From positions 1-64,000 of the forward strand of contig CASIAB010000005.1 in the NCBI GenBank assembly GCA_949372635.1: 64,000 nt of DNA. Reading direction: 5' to 3'. Of this stretch, positions 39,671 through 48,802 are shown piece by piece; the stretch's first letter is position 1, and the number at the start of each line of letters is the position of its first letter. Under the pieces are notes generated by a model that saw nothing but the letters and a program-made list of their open reading frames with translations, searched no databases and had not been told where the DNA came from. The DNA comes from an uncultured Pseudomonadales bacterium (lineage in GTDB: Bacteria; Pseudomonadota; Gammaproteobacteria; Pseudomonadales; Pseudohongiellaceae). A program made the position numbers and the translations under genes.

Positions 39671-40129
39671 TTATGGCTCTAACGAGTAAGCAATTTCACC
39701 GCATCCTGAAGCTATAACATCCATAGATACGCAATGCAGCGTCGCGTTGTCGACGTAACGATGCGACTCCATAGTGCCATCCACCATCACCGACAGCAAG
39801 TTAGACAGAAATGGGTTGTGACTAACAACCAAGAGATGCCGTACATCGAGCCCTTCTATAGCCTATAACACGCTATAGACATTACCACCGGGCTTTATAC
39901 TTTCATCTAGAGTAAGAGCAAGACCTGGAAATAGTGTTGTCACTGCAGAGGCCGTCTGCTGCGCCCTATTGTAGGGGCTGCACAGCACTCTATCGATAAC
40001 TGGGGAATGCTGCTTGAATTTCTCAGTAATCGAACGCGCCTGAGCTATCCCCTCGGCGGTTAAGTCTCTTAAAGAGTCCGTTGCGGCCCTATCTTCTGCA
40101 ATCGCGTGACGTAACAAATAAACTAGCAT
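39671..40129 (-). pseudogene. sixA: Phosphohistidine phosphatase SixA, interrupted by a TAG at codon 89
   Basis: SixA dephosphorylates phosphohistidine in histidine-containing phosphotransfer domains or PtsO/PTS proteins. From ATG 40129 the frame has the RHG motif LVYLLRHA (His8) and RVLCSPYNRAQQTA. It stops at TAG 39865-39863 and continues without frameshift as AIEGLDVRHLLVVSHNPFLS to TAA 39671. The second catalytic His (His104, VSHNP) lies beyond the stop, so the truncated product should be inactive. Restored length is 152 aa, normal for SixA. A CAG-to-TAG change is the simplest cause. The frame is open far upstream of 40129, but that part is an out-of-frame reading of the DUF4389 Lys-rich tail. 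Confidence 0.85.
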
Positions 40130-40160
40130 CTCAGCTTTTTTCGGGTCCAGGCCTAACAGC

Positions 40161-40682
40161 TCACGAGTCGCTGACGCCGTCGGCGCCTGAATTCTTCTCG
40201 GGTTTCTTGATGTTTTTGGGAGCTTTCTTTGGCGCTTTCTTTTTGGCAACATTCTTTGTGGCAGATTTCTTTGTAGCAGCTTTTTTCTTAACCACAGCCG
40301 TGCTTGCAGCGAACACCTTAACTTCGTGCTTTGCAGCTCCATCTGTCTTCTTGCTCGTTTTCTTGGGAGCCGACTCCTGTTGTAGTGAGTCGTCTTCTAC
40401 TTCGGGAAGGTCAGAAAATGGATATGGTTTTACTTCAGAAAGATAGGTCATAAATTTGAAGAGCTGCGAAATATACAGCTCTAGCGCGGAAGAAAAGTAC
40501 CTTATGTTGGCGTTGCCCTTGCCAGTGATGAGCGTGAACAGCGCTTGCGCGATACTCAATACGAGAATCAAAGGCAGTAAAATAAAATAGGAGGCAACAG
40601 CAAATACCGTCATCAACAGTATTCGAATCCAAGCCGATGGCTGTGTAATATTATCTACAATCTCATTTAGTTTGTCTGACAT
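40161..40682 (-). CDS. DUF4389 membrane protein with Lys-rich histone-H1-like tail
   Basis: 173 aa. The DUF4389 part (about residues 15-85) has two membrane helices (ILLMTVFAVASYFILLPLIL; IAQALFTLITG) followed by FSSALELYISQLFKFMTYLS. The second half is unusual: roughly 60 residues dominated by Lys and Ala (KKKAATKKSATKNVAKKKAP and similar), like bacterial H1-type or AlgP tails. Such a tail could bind nucleic acid or acidic polymers at the membrane. It lies between gpsA and sixA, as in Pseudomonas. Function unknown. Confidence 0.87.
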   Translation of the reverse strand: MSDKLNEIVDNITQPSAWIRILLMTVFAVASYFILLPLILVLSIAQALFTLITGKGNANIRYFSSALELYISQLFKFMTYLSEVKPYPFSDLPEVEDDSLQQESAPKKTSKKTDGAAKHEVKVFAASTAVVKKKAATKKSATKNVAKKKAPKKAPKNIKKPEKNSGADGVSDS

Positions 40683-40815
40683 GGTTTTCCCTTGCTTGTA
40701 CTATTGAAGGCACGATCGCCTCAATGCCTTTTCTTAGTTCGTTTATCTAGTGCTTAGTTTCCATCCGTGCGACACACACACTTCATAACGGGTTTTGCCA
40801 AAGCAACACCAAGCA

Positions 40816-41847
40816 CTAGTCTAAAATTTTTTCTTCATTCGCTGCGAATTCGACATCTAGAGGCAGTTCACTAAGCATCAACGAAGAAATTATATTCTCA
40901 ATCGAATCATTTTCATAAACTATCTTATATAGCCCGTTCGCCAATGGCATATAGACTCCTAATTCTTGGGCTTTCTCTTGTACCAGCTTTATCGTATTCA
41001 CACCTTCAGCTACTTGACCTAACTCTGCGATAGCCTCTACGAGCGGGGTACCCTTGCCTAACGCAAAACCAATCCTGTAATTTCGGCTCAACGGAGTCGA
41101 ACAGGTGACAATCAAATCACCCACGCCCGCCAAACCCAAGAACGTCATCGGGTCTGCGCCTAACTCCTTTCCAAATCTGGCCATCTCCGTTAAAGCGCGA
41201 GTCACTAACATGCTATTGGTGTTATGGCCCATGCCGAGGGCAGCCGCTATGCCCGCGATAATCGCATAGATATTTTTAAGCGAGCCCCCCAGTTCCACAC
41301 CGAACATGTCGTTGTTCGCATATACTCGAAAATACTTAGACTTAAGCGCACTCGTGACCAATTTGCGCACTTCCTCATCAGGGCTCGCAATCACAGTACC
41401 AGTGAGATCTTTCTTCGCAATCTCCAAAGCAAGGTTCGGGCCACTTAACACACCTACTTTGGCTTTTGGAGCTTCCTGATTCAATATCTGAGTCATCATA
41501 TCGAAGCTACCCGACTCTACTCCCTTCGTAGTACTAACAAGGACTGCGTCATCAGAAATATGCGGCACCATGTCTCTTACTACCTGACGGAAGGAGGAGC
41601 TCGGGACGGCCACAAAGATTAAACCGCTGTCTTTTACCGCTCCCGCCATATCTGACGTAGCGACGATTCTCTCATTAAGCAGGTAACTGGGCAGGTATTG
41701 CGAGTTTTCGCGGGTACGATTGAGCTGCTCTGCCTGCGATTTGTTACGCATCCAAAAACTGACCTCATAACCGTTTTCTGCAGAAATATTGGCTATCACC
41801 GTGCCGAAGCTACCACCACCAATAACCGAAATCTTGCTTTTAGACAT
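40816..41847 (-). CDS. gpsA: Glycerol-3-phosphate dehydrogenase [NAD(P)+]
   Basis: Makes sn-glycerol 3-phosphate for phospholipids. It has 343 aa. The Rossmann loop GGGSFGTVIANISAENGY is at the N-terminus. VLSGPNLALEIAKKDLTG, the catalytic Lys region GGSLKNIYAIIAGIAAALGM and GLAGVGDLIVTCSTPLSRNY are present. It is followed by the DUF4389 gene after 133 bp. Confidence 0.97.
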   Translation of the reverse strand: MSKSKISVIGGGSFGTVIANISAENGYEVSFWMRNKSQAEQLNRTRENSQYLPSYLLNERIVATSDMAGAVKDSGLIFVAVPSSSFRQVVRDMVPHISDDAVLVSTTKGVESGSFDMMTQILNQEAPKAKVGVLSGPNLALEIAKKDLTGTVIASPDEEVRKLVTSALKSKYFRVYANNDMFGVELGGSLKNIYAIIAGIAAALGMGHNTNSMLVTRALTEMARFGKELGADPMTFLGLAGVGDLIVTCSTPLSRNYRIGFALGKGTPLVEAIAELGQVAEGVNTIKLVQEKAQELGVYMPLANGLYKIVYENDSIENIISSLMLSELPLDVEFAANEEKILD

Positions 41848-41928
41848 GAGTTTCCTTCGCTATCTGTAGAACACACAATGATAGTCTGATTAGCCCCCAA
41901 TACCAAGGCGGCGCAGCCTGGCAACGCT

Positions 41929-42362
41929 CTACAATCTCTCCAGCTTCACCGTCAGCGGCCAGGTCACCACTTGGGTCTTGTAAAGATCTATTCCCCAAGC
42001 CATACGAAGGTCTTTCATAGTTAGCTCCAATGGATCTCTCCCATTCTTTTCCCGATAGTGCTGCAGTGCTAATCATGCAGAGAGGTAGCCGCAGAGCCGG
42101 GTAGATTCCACCCACCGTTCACAAAAAATTCTGCTCGAAGCTTGTCTCGAAAGAAAAACTAATATCACGATAGCGCCTCTCAACTAGGCGACGCTCTAGC
42201 GGCCAACTTTTCCACAACAACATTGATCGAATCATTGATCTAATGCGCCGCATAGCACCGCGCCGTCAAAACACCGCCAGACTGCACATTATTGAAGAGC
42301 GTATCTGTATCAAACCAATACAACGCCTGAGCCACAGTTATTAAGTCGCAGGGATTTTTCGA
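41929..42362 (-). pseudogene. Decayed class I SAM-dependent methyltransferase
   Basis: Fragments of one gene can be read on the minus strand. The first is CDLITVAQALYWFDTDTLFN at about 42350-42290, then SGGVLTARCYAAH to a TAG at 42240-42242 and INDSINVVVEKLAARAS. A frameshift follows. The next fragment is ERWVESTRLCGYLSA, with TGA at 42073-42075 where the family has Trp, then LALQHYREKNGRDPLELTMK and the C-terminal WPLTVKLERL ending at 41929. These match the VAQALHWFD and YLxTWSAxxxYxxxxGxDP motifs of the small Methyltransf_11-type enzymes. The SAM-binding N-terminus is gone. Upstream a separate 44-codon frame (42475-42341, MSQFRKGYLPRAVVLASFFS) is of unclear status. The family call is from memory but several motifs agree. 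Confidence 0.7.
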
Positions 42363-42543
42363 GTAGCGGCCGTTCCGCCGTCCTCTGTCGACACCAGATT
42401 GAGAACTCCCAGCAAGGAAAAAAAGGAAGCTAGTACGACAGCTCGCGGGAGATAACCTTTTCGAAATTGAGACATACTATCCAAAAGGGCAAACAGCATC
42501 TGGAAAAGACGCGATTCACTTTCAGGATGAGCCTAAATAGAAA

Positions 42544-44007
42544 CTAGATGATTGCAGAGGCCGTGGCAACGATTGACATGATTGGTGCAGGATAGACACC
42601 AAATAAGAGCAACAAGAATAATAAAATGGCGAGCACGGCATAAGAGCTCGCACTCTCCACACCACCAACTCGATAAGGCAGCGAATGTTTTTCCGGCATG
42701 AACATGCGATAAATGATTCTAAGGTAGTAGTAGAGACCAATACCACTGCCTAATACCAACACACCCAACAACATCCAAAGCTCCGATTCAACTCCGGTTA
42801 GGAAAATGTAGAACTTACCTATAAATCCTACGGTGAGGGGGATGCCGGCTAGAGAAAGTAGCATCGCGATAAAGGTTGCAGCCAATACGGGTTTGCGCCA
42901 AAAAAGCCCCCTGTATTCCTTTATCGAATCGAATTCCTTCTCGCTAGAAGAGATGACAGACGCCACGCCGAATGCACCCAACGACATGATCACGTAGGCG
43001 ATCAGGTAGAACGTGATTGCCTCGACGGCGATTGTGCCTGTGACATAGTGGCCAGCGATGAGAGCTAGCAATAGATAACCCATGTGCGCGATAGACGAGT
43101 ACGCCAAAATTCTCTTTAAGTTATCCTGCAATAGTGCGAGTAGATTGCCCGCTAACATGGACGCGACGGCGATAAGAGCAAGGACAATCACTATTGAATC
43201 GAAGCTCAAGGCATCACTGATTTGAATAAAGCGCAGCAGTACGACAAACATTGCCGCCTTACCTATTGTTGCTAAATACGCTGTAGCTGGTAGCGGCGCT
43301 CCCTCATAGACATCAGGTGTCCACATATGAAAAGGCGCCAATGAGAGTTTGAATGCCATACCAGAAACAACCATCAGCAGCGCAACAATTGTATAGCCAT
43401 CCCCCAACCCTGCAGCAGGAAGATTGGTAACGCTGGAGAAAGACAGTGTCCCTGTCTGCGCATAGATTAAAGCCATACCGAACAAAATAAAACCCGATGC
43501 CGCCGCGGAGAGGACAAGATACTTAACCGACGCTTCCAACGGAAATTTCGCCGATTTCGCGCTGTGCAAGGGATAAGCGATCATCCCATATAGAGACATA
43601 CTAAGCGTCTCGAGACCTAACACGGTACTCACGAAATGGTTGCTACTCACCATCACTATGGCGCCGATAGTCGCGACAGTTAGCAACAGGAAGTATTCTT
43701 CTCTTTGATCATCCAACTCGAGGAAATAGGGGAAGCTCAAGACAGCAAGAATCATGGCAGATGCGCAAACCACTACGGTAAACAACAGACTGTACTGATC
43801 GATAATGAGCAGCGGTGTAACTTGCTGATTCGTCAAGTCCATCATTGAAACGGCAACCAGTGTGGCCACCAAAAGACCAGTAATCGTTATGCTGCCAGTA
43901 GCAATGTAGCTGCGGCGTATGCCGATCATCATCATTGCTATCACAGATGTCGCCGTCACGATAAGCAACGGTAACATTGGCAATAAATCATTAAACGACG
44001 TAATCAT
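42544..44007 (-). CDS. nuoN: NADH-quinone oxidoreductase subunit N
   Basis: Antiporter-like proton-pumping membrane subunit of complex I. It has 487 aa with about 14 helices. Conserved segments are LGLETLSMSLYGMIAY, the ion-channel stretch FKLSLAPFHMWTPDVYEGAP and the broken-helix region AYSSIAHMGYLLLALIAG. It is the last gene of the nuo operon; its start overlaps the nuoM stop by 4 nt. No obvious terminator follows; a decayed methyltransferase gene lies next. Confidence 0.97.
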   Translation of the reverse strand: MITSFNDLLPMLPLLIVTATSVIAMMMIGIRRSYIATGSITITGLLVATLVAVSMMDLTNQQVTPLLIIDQYSLLFTVVVCASAMILAVLSFPYFLELDDQREEYFLLLTVATIGAIVMVSSNHFVSTVLGLETLSMSLYGMIAYPLHSAKSAKFPLEASVKYLVLSAAASGFILFGMALIYAQTGTLSFSSVTNLPAAGLGDGYTIVALLMVVSGMAFKLSLAPFHMWTPDVYEGAPLPATAYLATIGKAAMFVVLLRFIQISDALSFDSIVIVLALIAVASMLAGNLLALLQDNLKRILAYSSIAHMGYLLLALIAGHYVTGTIAVEAITFYLIAYVIMSLGAFGVASVISSSEKEFDSIKEYRGLFWRKPVLAATFIAMLLSLAGIPLTVGFIGKFYIFLTGVESELWMLLGVLVLGSGIGLYYYLRIIYRMFMPEKHSLPYRVGGVESASSYAVLAILLFLLLLFGVYPAPIMSIVATASAII

Positions 44008-45506
44008 AGCTCGCTGCCCTGTGCAAACAGAAGTTGCCCAGTTTCGTTAAGTAAATTTGTCAGAGTGGCTGCAGACATATCCAAAAAACTTTGCGGGTAC
44101 ATGCCCATCCAAATCAGACCAATCATCATCGTCGAGAAATAAAACATCTCCCGACGACTCAGGTCGTAAAGATGAGTATCATCGAAATCCGAGTTCCGAT
44201 ACGCGCCATGAAAAACCTTTTGAATGACCCAAAGCGAATAGACTGACGCGAAAATAAGACCAAATGCGGCAGCAACCGTAAGACCAATGCTCGCCTTAAA
44301 CGCGCCTAACAATACGAGGAACTCACCGACGAAGTTTCCAAGACCGGGCATACCTAATGCAGCGATGGAGAAAAACAAGGCGACAAAGGATAGTCGTGGT
44401 ACTTTCGCCCAGAATCCTCCCATATGATCCATATCGCGCGTATGAACTCGATGCTGCAAGCCGCCTGCTAACATGAACAGTGCTGCAGCACTCAAACCGT
44501 GTGCCAACATCGTCATTACTGCACCCTGTAATGCTTGTTCATTCCACGCATAGATGCCGAGCATTACGAAACCCATATGACTCACACTTGTGTAAGCAAT
44601 AAGGCGCTTGATATCTGTTTGTGCGAACGCCACCTTGGCACAGTAGAGAATACTAATAACCGCCAGGGTCATTGCGATCGGGGCAAACTGCATCGACGCT
44701 TCTGGAAAGAGCGGCACGGCGAACCTTATCAGCCCATAGGCACCAGTCTTCAGTAGCACCCCGGCCAGAAGCACACTACCAGCAGTCGGCGCTTGCGAGT
44801 GAGCATCGGGCAGCCAAGAATGAAAAGGGAAACTCGGCAGCTTGGTACTGAAGGAAACGAAAAATCCCAGCATAATCCACATTTCAATCGCACTACTGGT
44901 ATTTACCTTCAGCAGATCGAAGTAATCGAAACTGAACAATCCAAATTGTGCGTAGTGAAAATACGCTAAAACCAGTATCGATATCAGCATCAACATTCCA
45001 GTGACCTGAGTAAAGATAAAAAACTTCATCGCCGCGTAGTTCTTGTTCTCATGACCCCAGATAGCGATTATAAAATACATAGGAATCAACATGACTTCCC
45101 AGAAGAAGAAAAACAGGAAGAGATCAAGCGCAGTGAAGACACCGATAACACCTGCAAGAGTCCAGAGCAGATTAAAATAGAAGAATCCAGTTCTCTCGGT
45201 GATCTCATCCCATGCTGAGCCAACTGCTATAATTCCTAGAAACGCTGTTAACAGCATCATTAGGACACTTAGACCATCCGCCGCCAGATGAAAGGAAATA
45301 CCGAAGCGCGGTATCCACTGCGCATTTAGCTGAACGATCCAGCCAGCGCCCTCCGTATCGGCACCCACTAAAGCCATCATGACCAGTAGATCTATCACCA
45401 CAGCTGCCAAGGCAACAACCCTGGGAAACCTAGAGTCCAAGCCTTCAGACAGCCAGGCGAGCACACCTCCCAAAAAAAGTATGCTTATGAGCACTACTAA
45501 AATCAT
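44004..45506 (-). CDS. nuoM: NADH-quinone oxidoreductase subunit M
   Basis: Second antiporter-like subunit, 500 aa. It shows FFWEVMLIPMYFIIAIWGHE with the conserved channel Glu, FKLPSFPFHSWLPDAHSQAP-type channel motif (here STKLPSFPFHSWLPDAHSQA) and YTSVSHMGFVMLGIYAWN. Start and stop overlap its neighbours nuoL and nuoN by 4 nt each, implying coupled translation. Confidence 0.97.
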   Translation of the reverse strand: MILVVLISILFLGGVLAWLSEGLDSRFPRVVALAAVVIDLLVMMALVGADTEGAGWIVQLNAQWIPRFGISFHLAADGLSVLMMLLTAFLGIIAVGSAWDEITERTGFFYFNLLWTLAGVIGVFTALDLFLFFFFWEVMLIPMYFIIAIWGHENKNYAAMKFFIFTQVTGMLMLISILVLAYFHYAQFGLFSFDYFDLLKVNTSSAIEMWIMLGFFVSFSTKLPSFPFHSWLPDAHSQAPTAGSVLLAGVLLKTGAYGLIRFAVPLFPEASMQFAPIAMTLAVISILYCAKVAFAQTDIKRLIAYTSVSHMGFVMLGIYAWNEQALQGAVMTMLAHGLSAAALFMLAGGLQHRVHTRDMDHMGGFWAKVPRLSFVALFFSIAALGMPGLGNFVGEFLVLLGAFKASIGLTVAAAFGLIFASVYSLWVIQKVFHGAYRNSDFDDTHLYDLSRREMFYFSTMMIGLIWMGMYPQSFLDMSAATLTNLLNETGQLLFAQGSEL

Positions 45507-47356
45507 AGCACTACTCCTAGGGTGATCAAGATTATCACGCCGCCACCGACACTAAGCGCATACCAACGTAGCTGTCCGTTTTGAGTGCGCGCCATCATTA
45601 CGTGTACGAATCGAGAAATATACACCAGCAATGCGTATACGGAATCGATTAGATCGTTCTTATTGATCCGAGCTAAGGATACGAATGGCCTGACGAAGAG
45701 AAAGTTGTAAAGCGCATCCATCCCCCATCCGCTGAACCAGAATCCATGCAGCCGAGTCGCGAGCGGATTGGCCATGAGCTTTTCAACGGAAAATATTTTT
45801 GACATGAAGAATAGATAGCTGACCCCAATTCCTAAAAGTGGAACAGTGATCATGATAGCGTGCATCAGACCACTAATATGGTGCTCTTCTGCATGGACCT
45901 CACCATGACTAAACACGGCGTCAACGGGAATCTGTATCCAGCCCCCAAATAATGCGAGCACCATCAATATTATTAGCGGCGTCGCCATGCTAAAACCTGC
46001 GACTTCTTTCTCCTCATGATGTCCCTTGCTCTCACCGAAGAACACGACAAACACCAGCCTAAAGCTGTAGATGCCAGTAAGGAAAGCGCCTAGTACACCG
46101 CCAAGCCAGAGAATCATACCGGGCCCTTCCAGCTCCAAAGCAGCAATAAGAATCTCATCCTTACTGAAGTAGCCCGAAGTGAATGGAAAAGCCGCCAAGG
46201 CTAGGCTGCCTATCATAAATGAGGCGAAGGCGATTGGTAGTTGCTTACGCTTTCCACCCATCTTAAAAATGTTGTGCTCATGATGCAGACTGTGAATTAC
46301 CGTGCCCGCAGCTAGGAATAACAAGGCTTTAAAGAACGCGTGAGTCATCAGATGAAAAACCGAAGCCGACCAAGCACCAACTCCCAAACCTAGGAACATA
46401 TAACCAATCTGGCTGATCGTTGAGTAGGCGAGGATTCGTTTGATATCGTGCTGTGTCATGGCGGTGAAGCCAGCCATCAACAAGGTAATCAGGCCGATCC
46501 ATGCGACCAGTAGCTGCACGTTCGGTGCGAGCTCAAACAATACATGAGTGCGTGCAATCAAATAAACGCCGGCAGTAACCATTGTCGCGGCGTGAATCAA
46601 CGCGCTGATCGGTGTAGGGCCCGCCATCGCATCTGGCAACCAAGTCTGTAATGGCAGTTGCGCGGACTTGCCCACCGCACCACCCAGTAGTAATAAAGAA
46701 GCGGCAACAGCTAGGCCAGAGCCAACAGCCCATTGAGTCTCTGCCGCTTGCAACATCTCTTGTATGTTTAGTGTGCCCAGTTCAGCGAACAACAGAAACA
46801 GACCTATTGCCATCGAGGTATCGCCGACGCGAGTCGTGATGAATGCCTTTCTAGCCGCATAGCCGTTCTCGGGTTTTTCATACCAGAACCCTATAAGTAG
46901 GTAGCTACACAAGCCTACTCCCTCCCAGCCTAAATAGAGGAGCAACAAGTTATCAGCTAGGACCAACACAAGCATCGAAGCAACAAACAGGTTCATGTAT
47001 GAAAAAAAGCGGCTGTAGCTCGGATCGTCCAGCATGAAACCTGCGGAATAAAGGTGAATCAGGAATCCCACGCCAGTAATGATCAGCATCATGACCACCG
47101 CCAAACCGTCTAGATAGAAACTAAAGCCCGGAGTGAAATTACCCACTGCCATCCAGGTCCACATCTCAACAACAAGGTGCGTTTCACCTGAGCCTAAAAA
47201 CTGATAAGCGATCATGGCTCCGGTCAGGAATGACAGGCCTATAGACCCGGCACCGATTGCACCAACGACTTTTTTCGGCAGATTCCCGCTAGTAAGCACT
47301 AGACTTAAAAAGCCCAGCAGAGGAAACGTCGGTAATAGCCAAATTAAATCTTCCAC
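45503..47356 (-). CDS. nuoL: NADH-quinone oxidoreductase subunit L
   Basis: Distal antiporter-like subunit with the long lateral helix, 617 aa. Markers are LLLYLGWEGVGLCSYLLIGFW, SAQLPLQTWLPDAMAGPTPI and YSTISQIGYMFLGLGVG. The C-terminal extension with the amphipathic lateral helix and final anchor is present. It is 16 nt after nuoK and overlaps nuoM by 4 nt. Confidence 0.97.
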   Translation of the reverse strand: MEDLIWLLPTFPLLGFLSLVLTSGNLPKKVVGAIGAGSIGLSFLTGAMIAYQFLGSGETHLVVEMWTWMAVGNFTPGFSFYLDGLAVVMMLIITGVGFLIHLYSAGFMLDDPSYSRFFSYMNLFVASMLVLVLADNLLLLYLGWEGVGLCSYLLIGFWYEKPENGYAARKAFITTRVGDTSMAIGLFLLFAELGTLNIQEMLQAAETQWAVGSGLAVAASLLLLGGAVGKSAQLPLQTWLPDAMAGPTPISALIHAATMVTAGVYLIARTHVLFELAPNVQLLVAWIGLITLLMAGFTAMTQHDIKRILAYSTISQIGYMFLGLGVGAWSASVFHLMTHAFFKALLFLAAGTVIHSLHHEHNIFKMGGKRKQLPIAFASFMIGSLALAAFPFTSGYFSKDEILIAALELEGPGMILWLGGVLGAFLTGIYSFRLVFVVFFGESKGHHEEKEVAGFSMATPLIILMVLALFGGWIQIPVDAVFSHGEVHAEEHHISGLMHAIMITVPLLGIGVSYLFFMSKIFSVEKLMANPLATRLHGFWFSGWGMDALYNFLFVRPFVSLARINKNDLIDSVYALLVYISRFVHVMMARTQNGQLRWYALSVGGGVIILITLGVVL

Positions 47357-47372
47357 GCTAGCTTCCTGCCCC

Positions 47373-47681
47373 CTATCCCTTCATCTGACTTAACACATTA
47401 ATATCGACAGTCTGATAGCGCTGATACATTTGAATAATAAGACCTAGGCCCACAGCCACTTCCGCCGCAGCCAAGGTAAGAATCATCAGAAACATAATCT
47501 GACCGTCGGCATGCTCCCAACGCGATGCCGCCACAATGAAAGCTAGGCCACTTGCGTTGATCATGATTTCAAGCGACATAAGCACGAACACAATGTTGCG
47601 CCGCGTCAATACACCGACTAAACCGAGCACAAATAATATGCCGGCCAATATTAGTCCATGCTCAATTGGGATCGACTCCAT
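47373..47681 (-). CDS. nuoK: NADH-quinone oxidoreductase subunit K
   Basis: Three-helix MrpC-like subunit, 102 aa. Conserved membrane Glu residues lie in [20 protein letters not shown] and [16 protein letters not shown]. The 78-nt spacer from nuoJ is the longest between nuo genes apart from A-region leaders and holds a short TG repeat near 47712-47721. Confidence 0.96.
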   Translation of the reverse strand: MESIPIEHGLILAGILFVLGLVGVLTRRNIVFVLMSLEIMINASGLAFIVAASRWEHADGQIMFLMILTLAAAEVAVGLGLIIQMYQRYQTVDINVLSQMKG

Positions 47682-47759
47682 TAACTATCTCTTCTTAGTC
47701 GACTGAATGGCTTGTGTGTGTGTGGCTTTGACATTTCGTACTCTTTCACTTTTTCTTAT

Positions 47760-48242
47760 TCATTTTTTAGCCAAATGGTAAGCGGCAACCAAACCTGCAA
47801 GTAACAATATAGAAGCCAATTCGACCGCTAACACGTAGGGGCCGAAAAGCAATGCACTTACTTCCATAACATCGACTGTCGTCAACGCGAGTTCATGATT
47901 ATATTGCGTAATTACTGTAAGTAGTTGCGCGAGTAACACCGAAGCTAATATTGAAGGCACTATCCATATTTTTGGCCCCATCCAGCTGCGCTCCTGATCG
48001 ATACTATGCTGCCCCATGTTCAGCATCATAATCACAAACAGAAATAACACCATGATCGCACCGGCGTAAACGATAGCTTCCAACACGGCGGCAAACGGTG
48101 CGCCCAACACATAAAAACAAACTGCTACGGCCAACAGCGACAGAATCAGATAGATAAGCGCATGCACAATATTTGTTTGCAAGATGACCGCCACCGTCGA
48201 AATGATAGCCACAGCACCGGCTATGTAGAAGAGCAAAATCAC
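47760..48242 (-). CDS. nuoJ: NADH-quinone oxidoreductase subunit J
   Basis: Five-helix MrpG-like membrane subunit, 160 aa. The conserved TM3 with its pi-bulge is [19 protein letters not shown]. Its start overlaps the nuoI stop by 4 nt. Confidence 0.95.
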   Translation of the reverse strand: MILLFYIAGAVAIISTVAVILQTNIVHALIYLILSLLAVAVCFYVLGAPFAAVLEAIVYAGAIMVLFLFVIMMLNMGQHSIDQERSWMGPKIWIVPSILASVLLAQLLTVITQYNHELALTTVDVMEVSALLFGPYVLAVELASILLLAGLVAAYHLAKK

Positions 48243-48790
48243 GGCAACAGACTCCTCACATTGACTGGCACGGCTTCATTGCGCGCCTCACCCTTGTCTT
48301 TACCGCCGATTTTTTTACCCGCAACACGATAGAAGTTGTAATCGTGGTATTTCCCGGTGCCGTCGATCAATAAGTCTTCCTTCTCCCACACCATGTCCTG
48401 CCGTTTGTATTCTGCCATTTCAAAATCCGGCGTTAGCTGGATGGCATTTGTTGGGCAGGCTTCCTCGCAGAAACCACACATAATGCACCTAGAAAAATTG
48501 ATGCGGAAAAATTCGGGATACCAGCGTCCTTCCTCATCCTCAGTTTTCTGCAAAGCGATGCAGTCAACAGGACAAGCTACCGCGCAGAGATTGCAAGCTA
48601 CACATCGCTCTTCTCCGTCTGGATCACGGCTGAGGATGATACGACCGCGCCAGCGCGGAAACATATACGGCTGCACATCAGGATATTCGACGGTGTCAGC
48701 CTTTACCCAAAGATGTGAGAACACCCTCCATAGGGTAACCACCTGACTCGTCAATGTGTCCTTAATCAAGGTGAGCATGTATTTCTCCAA
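48239..48790 (-). CDS. nuoI: NADH-quinone oxidoreductase subunit I
   Basis: Peripheral-arm ferredoxin-like subunit holding clusters N6a and N6b. It has 183 aa. Two CxxCxxCxxxCP motifs are Cys63/66/69/73 ([12 protein letters not shown]) and Cys102/105/108/112 ([12 protein letters not shown]). The N-terminus includes the membrane-associated helix. An in-frame ATG at 48778 is an alternative start. It is 12 nt after nuoH. Confidence 0.97.
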   Translation of the reverse strand: MEKYMLTLIKDTLTSQVVTLWRVFSHLWVKADTVEYPDVQPYMFPRWRGRIILSRDPDGEERCVACNLCAVACPVDCIALQKTEDEEGRWYPEFFRINFSRCIMCGFCEEACPTNAIQLTPDFEMAEYKRQDMVWEKEDLLIDGTGKYHDYNFYRVAGKKIGGKDKGEARNEAVPVNVRSLLP

Positions 48791-48802
48791 ATATTAGCAA
48801 CA

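Noticed and set aside
40130-40342. 71-residue N-terminal extension of the sixA frame
   Set aside because: It is the Lys-rich tail of the DUF4389 gene read in another frame on the same strand. SixA proteins start at the LLRHA motif, and ATG 40129 fits.
41840-42115. 91-codon minus-strand frame beginning MGGIYPALRLPL
   Set aside because: It is an alternative frame over the methyltransferase remnant; the motif-bearing frame is the neighbouring one, and it runs into gpsA.
47712-47721. TG dinucleotide run between nuoJ and nuoK
   Set aside because: Only about five repeats; too short to call a functional repeat.
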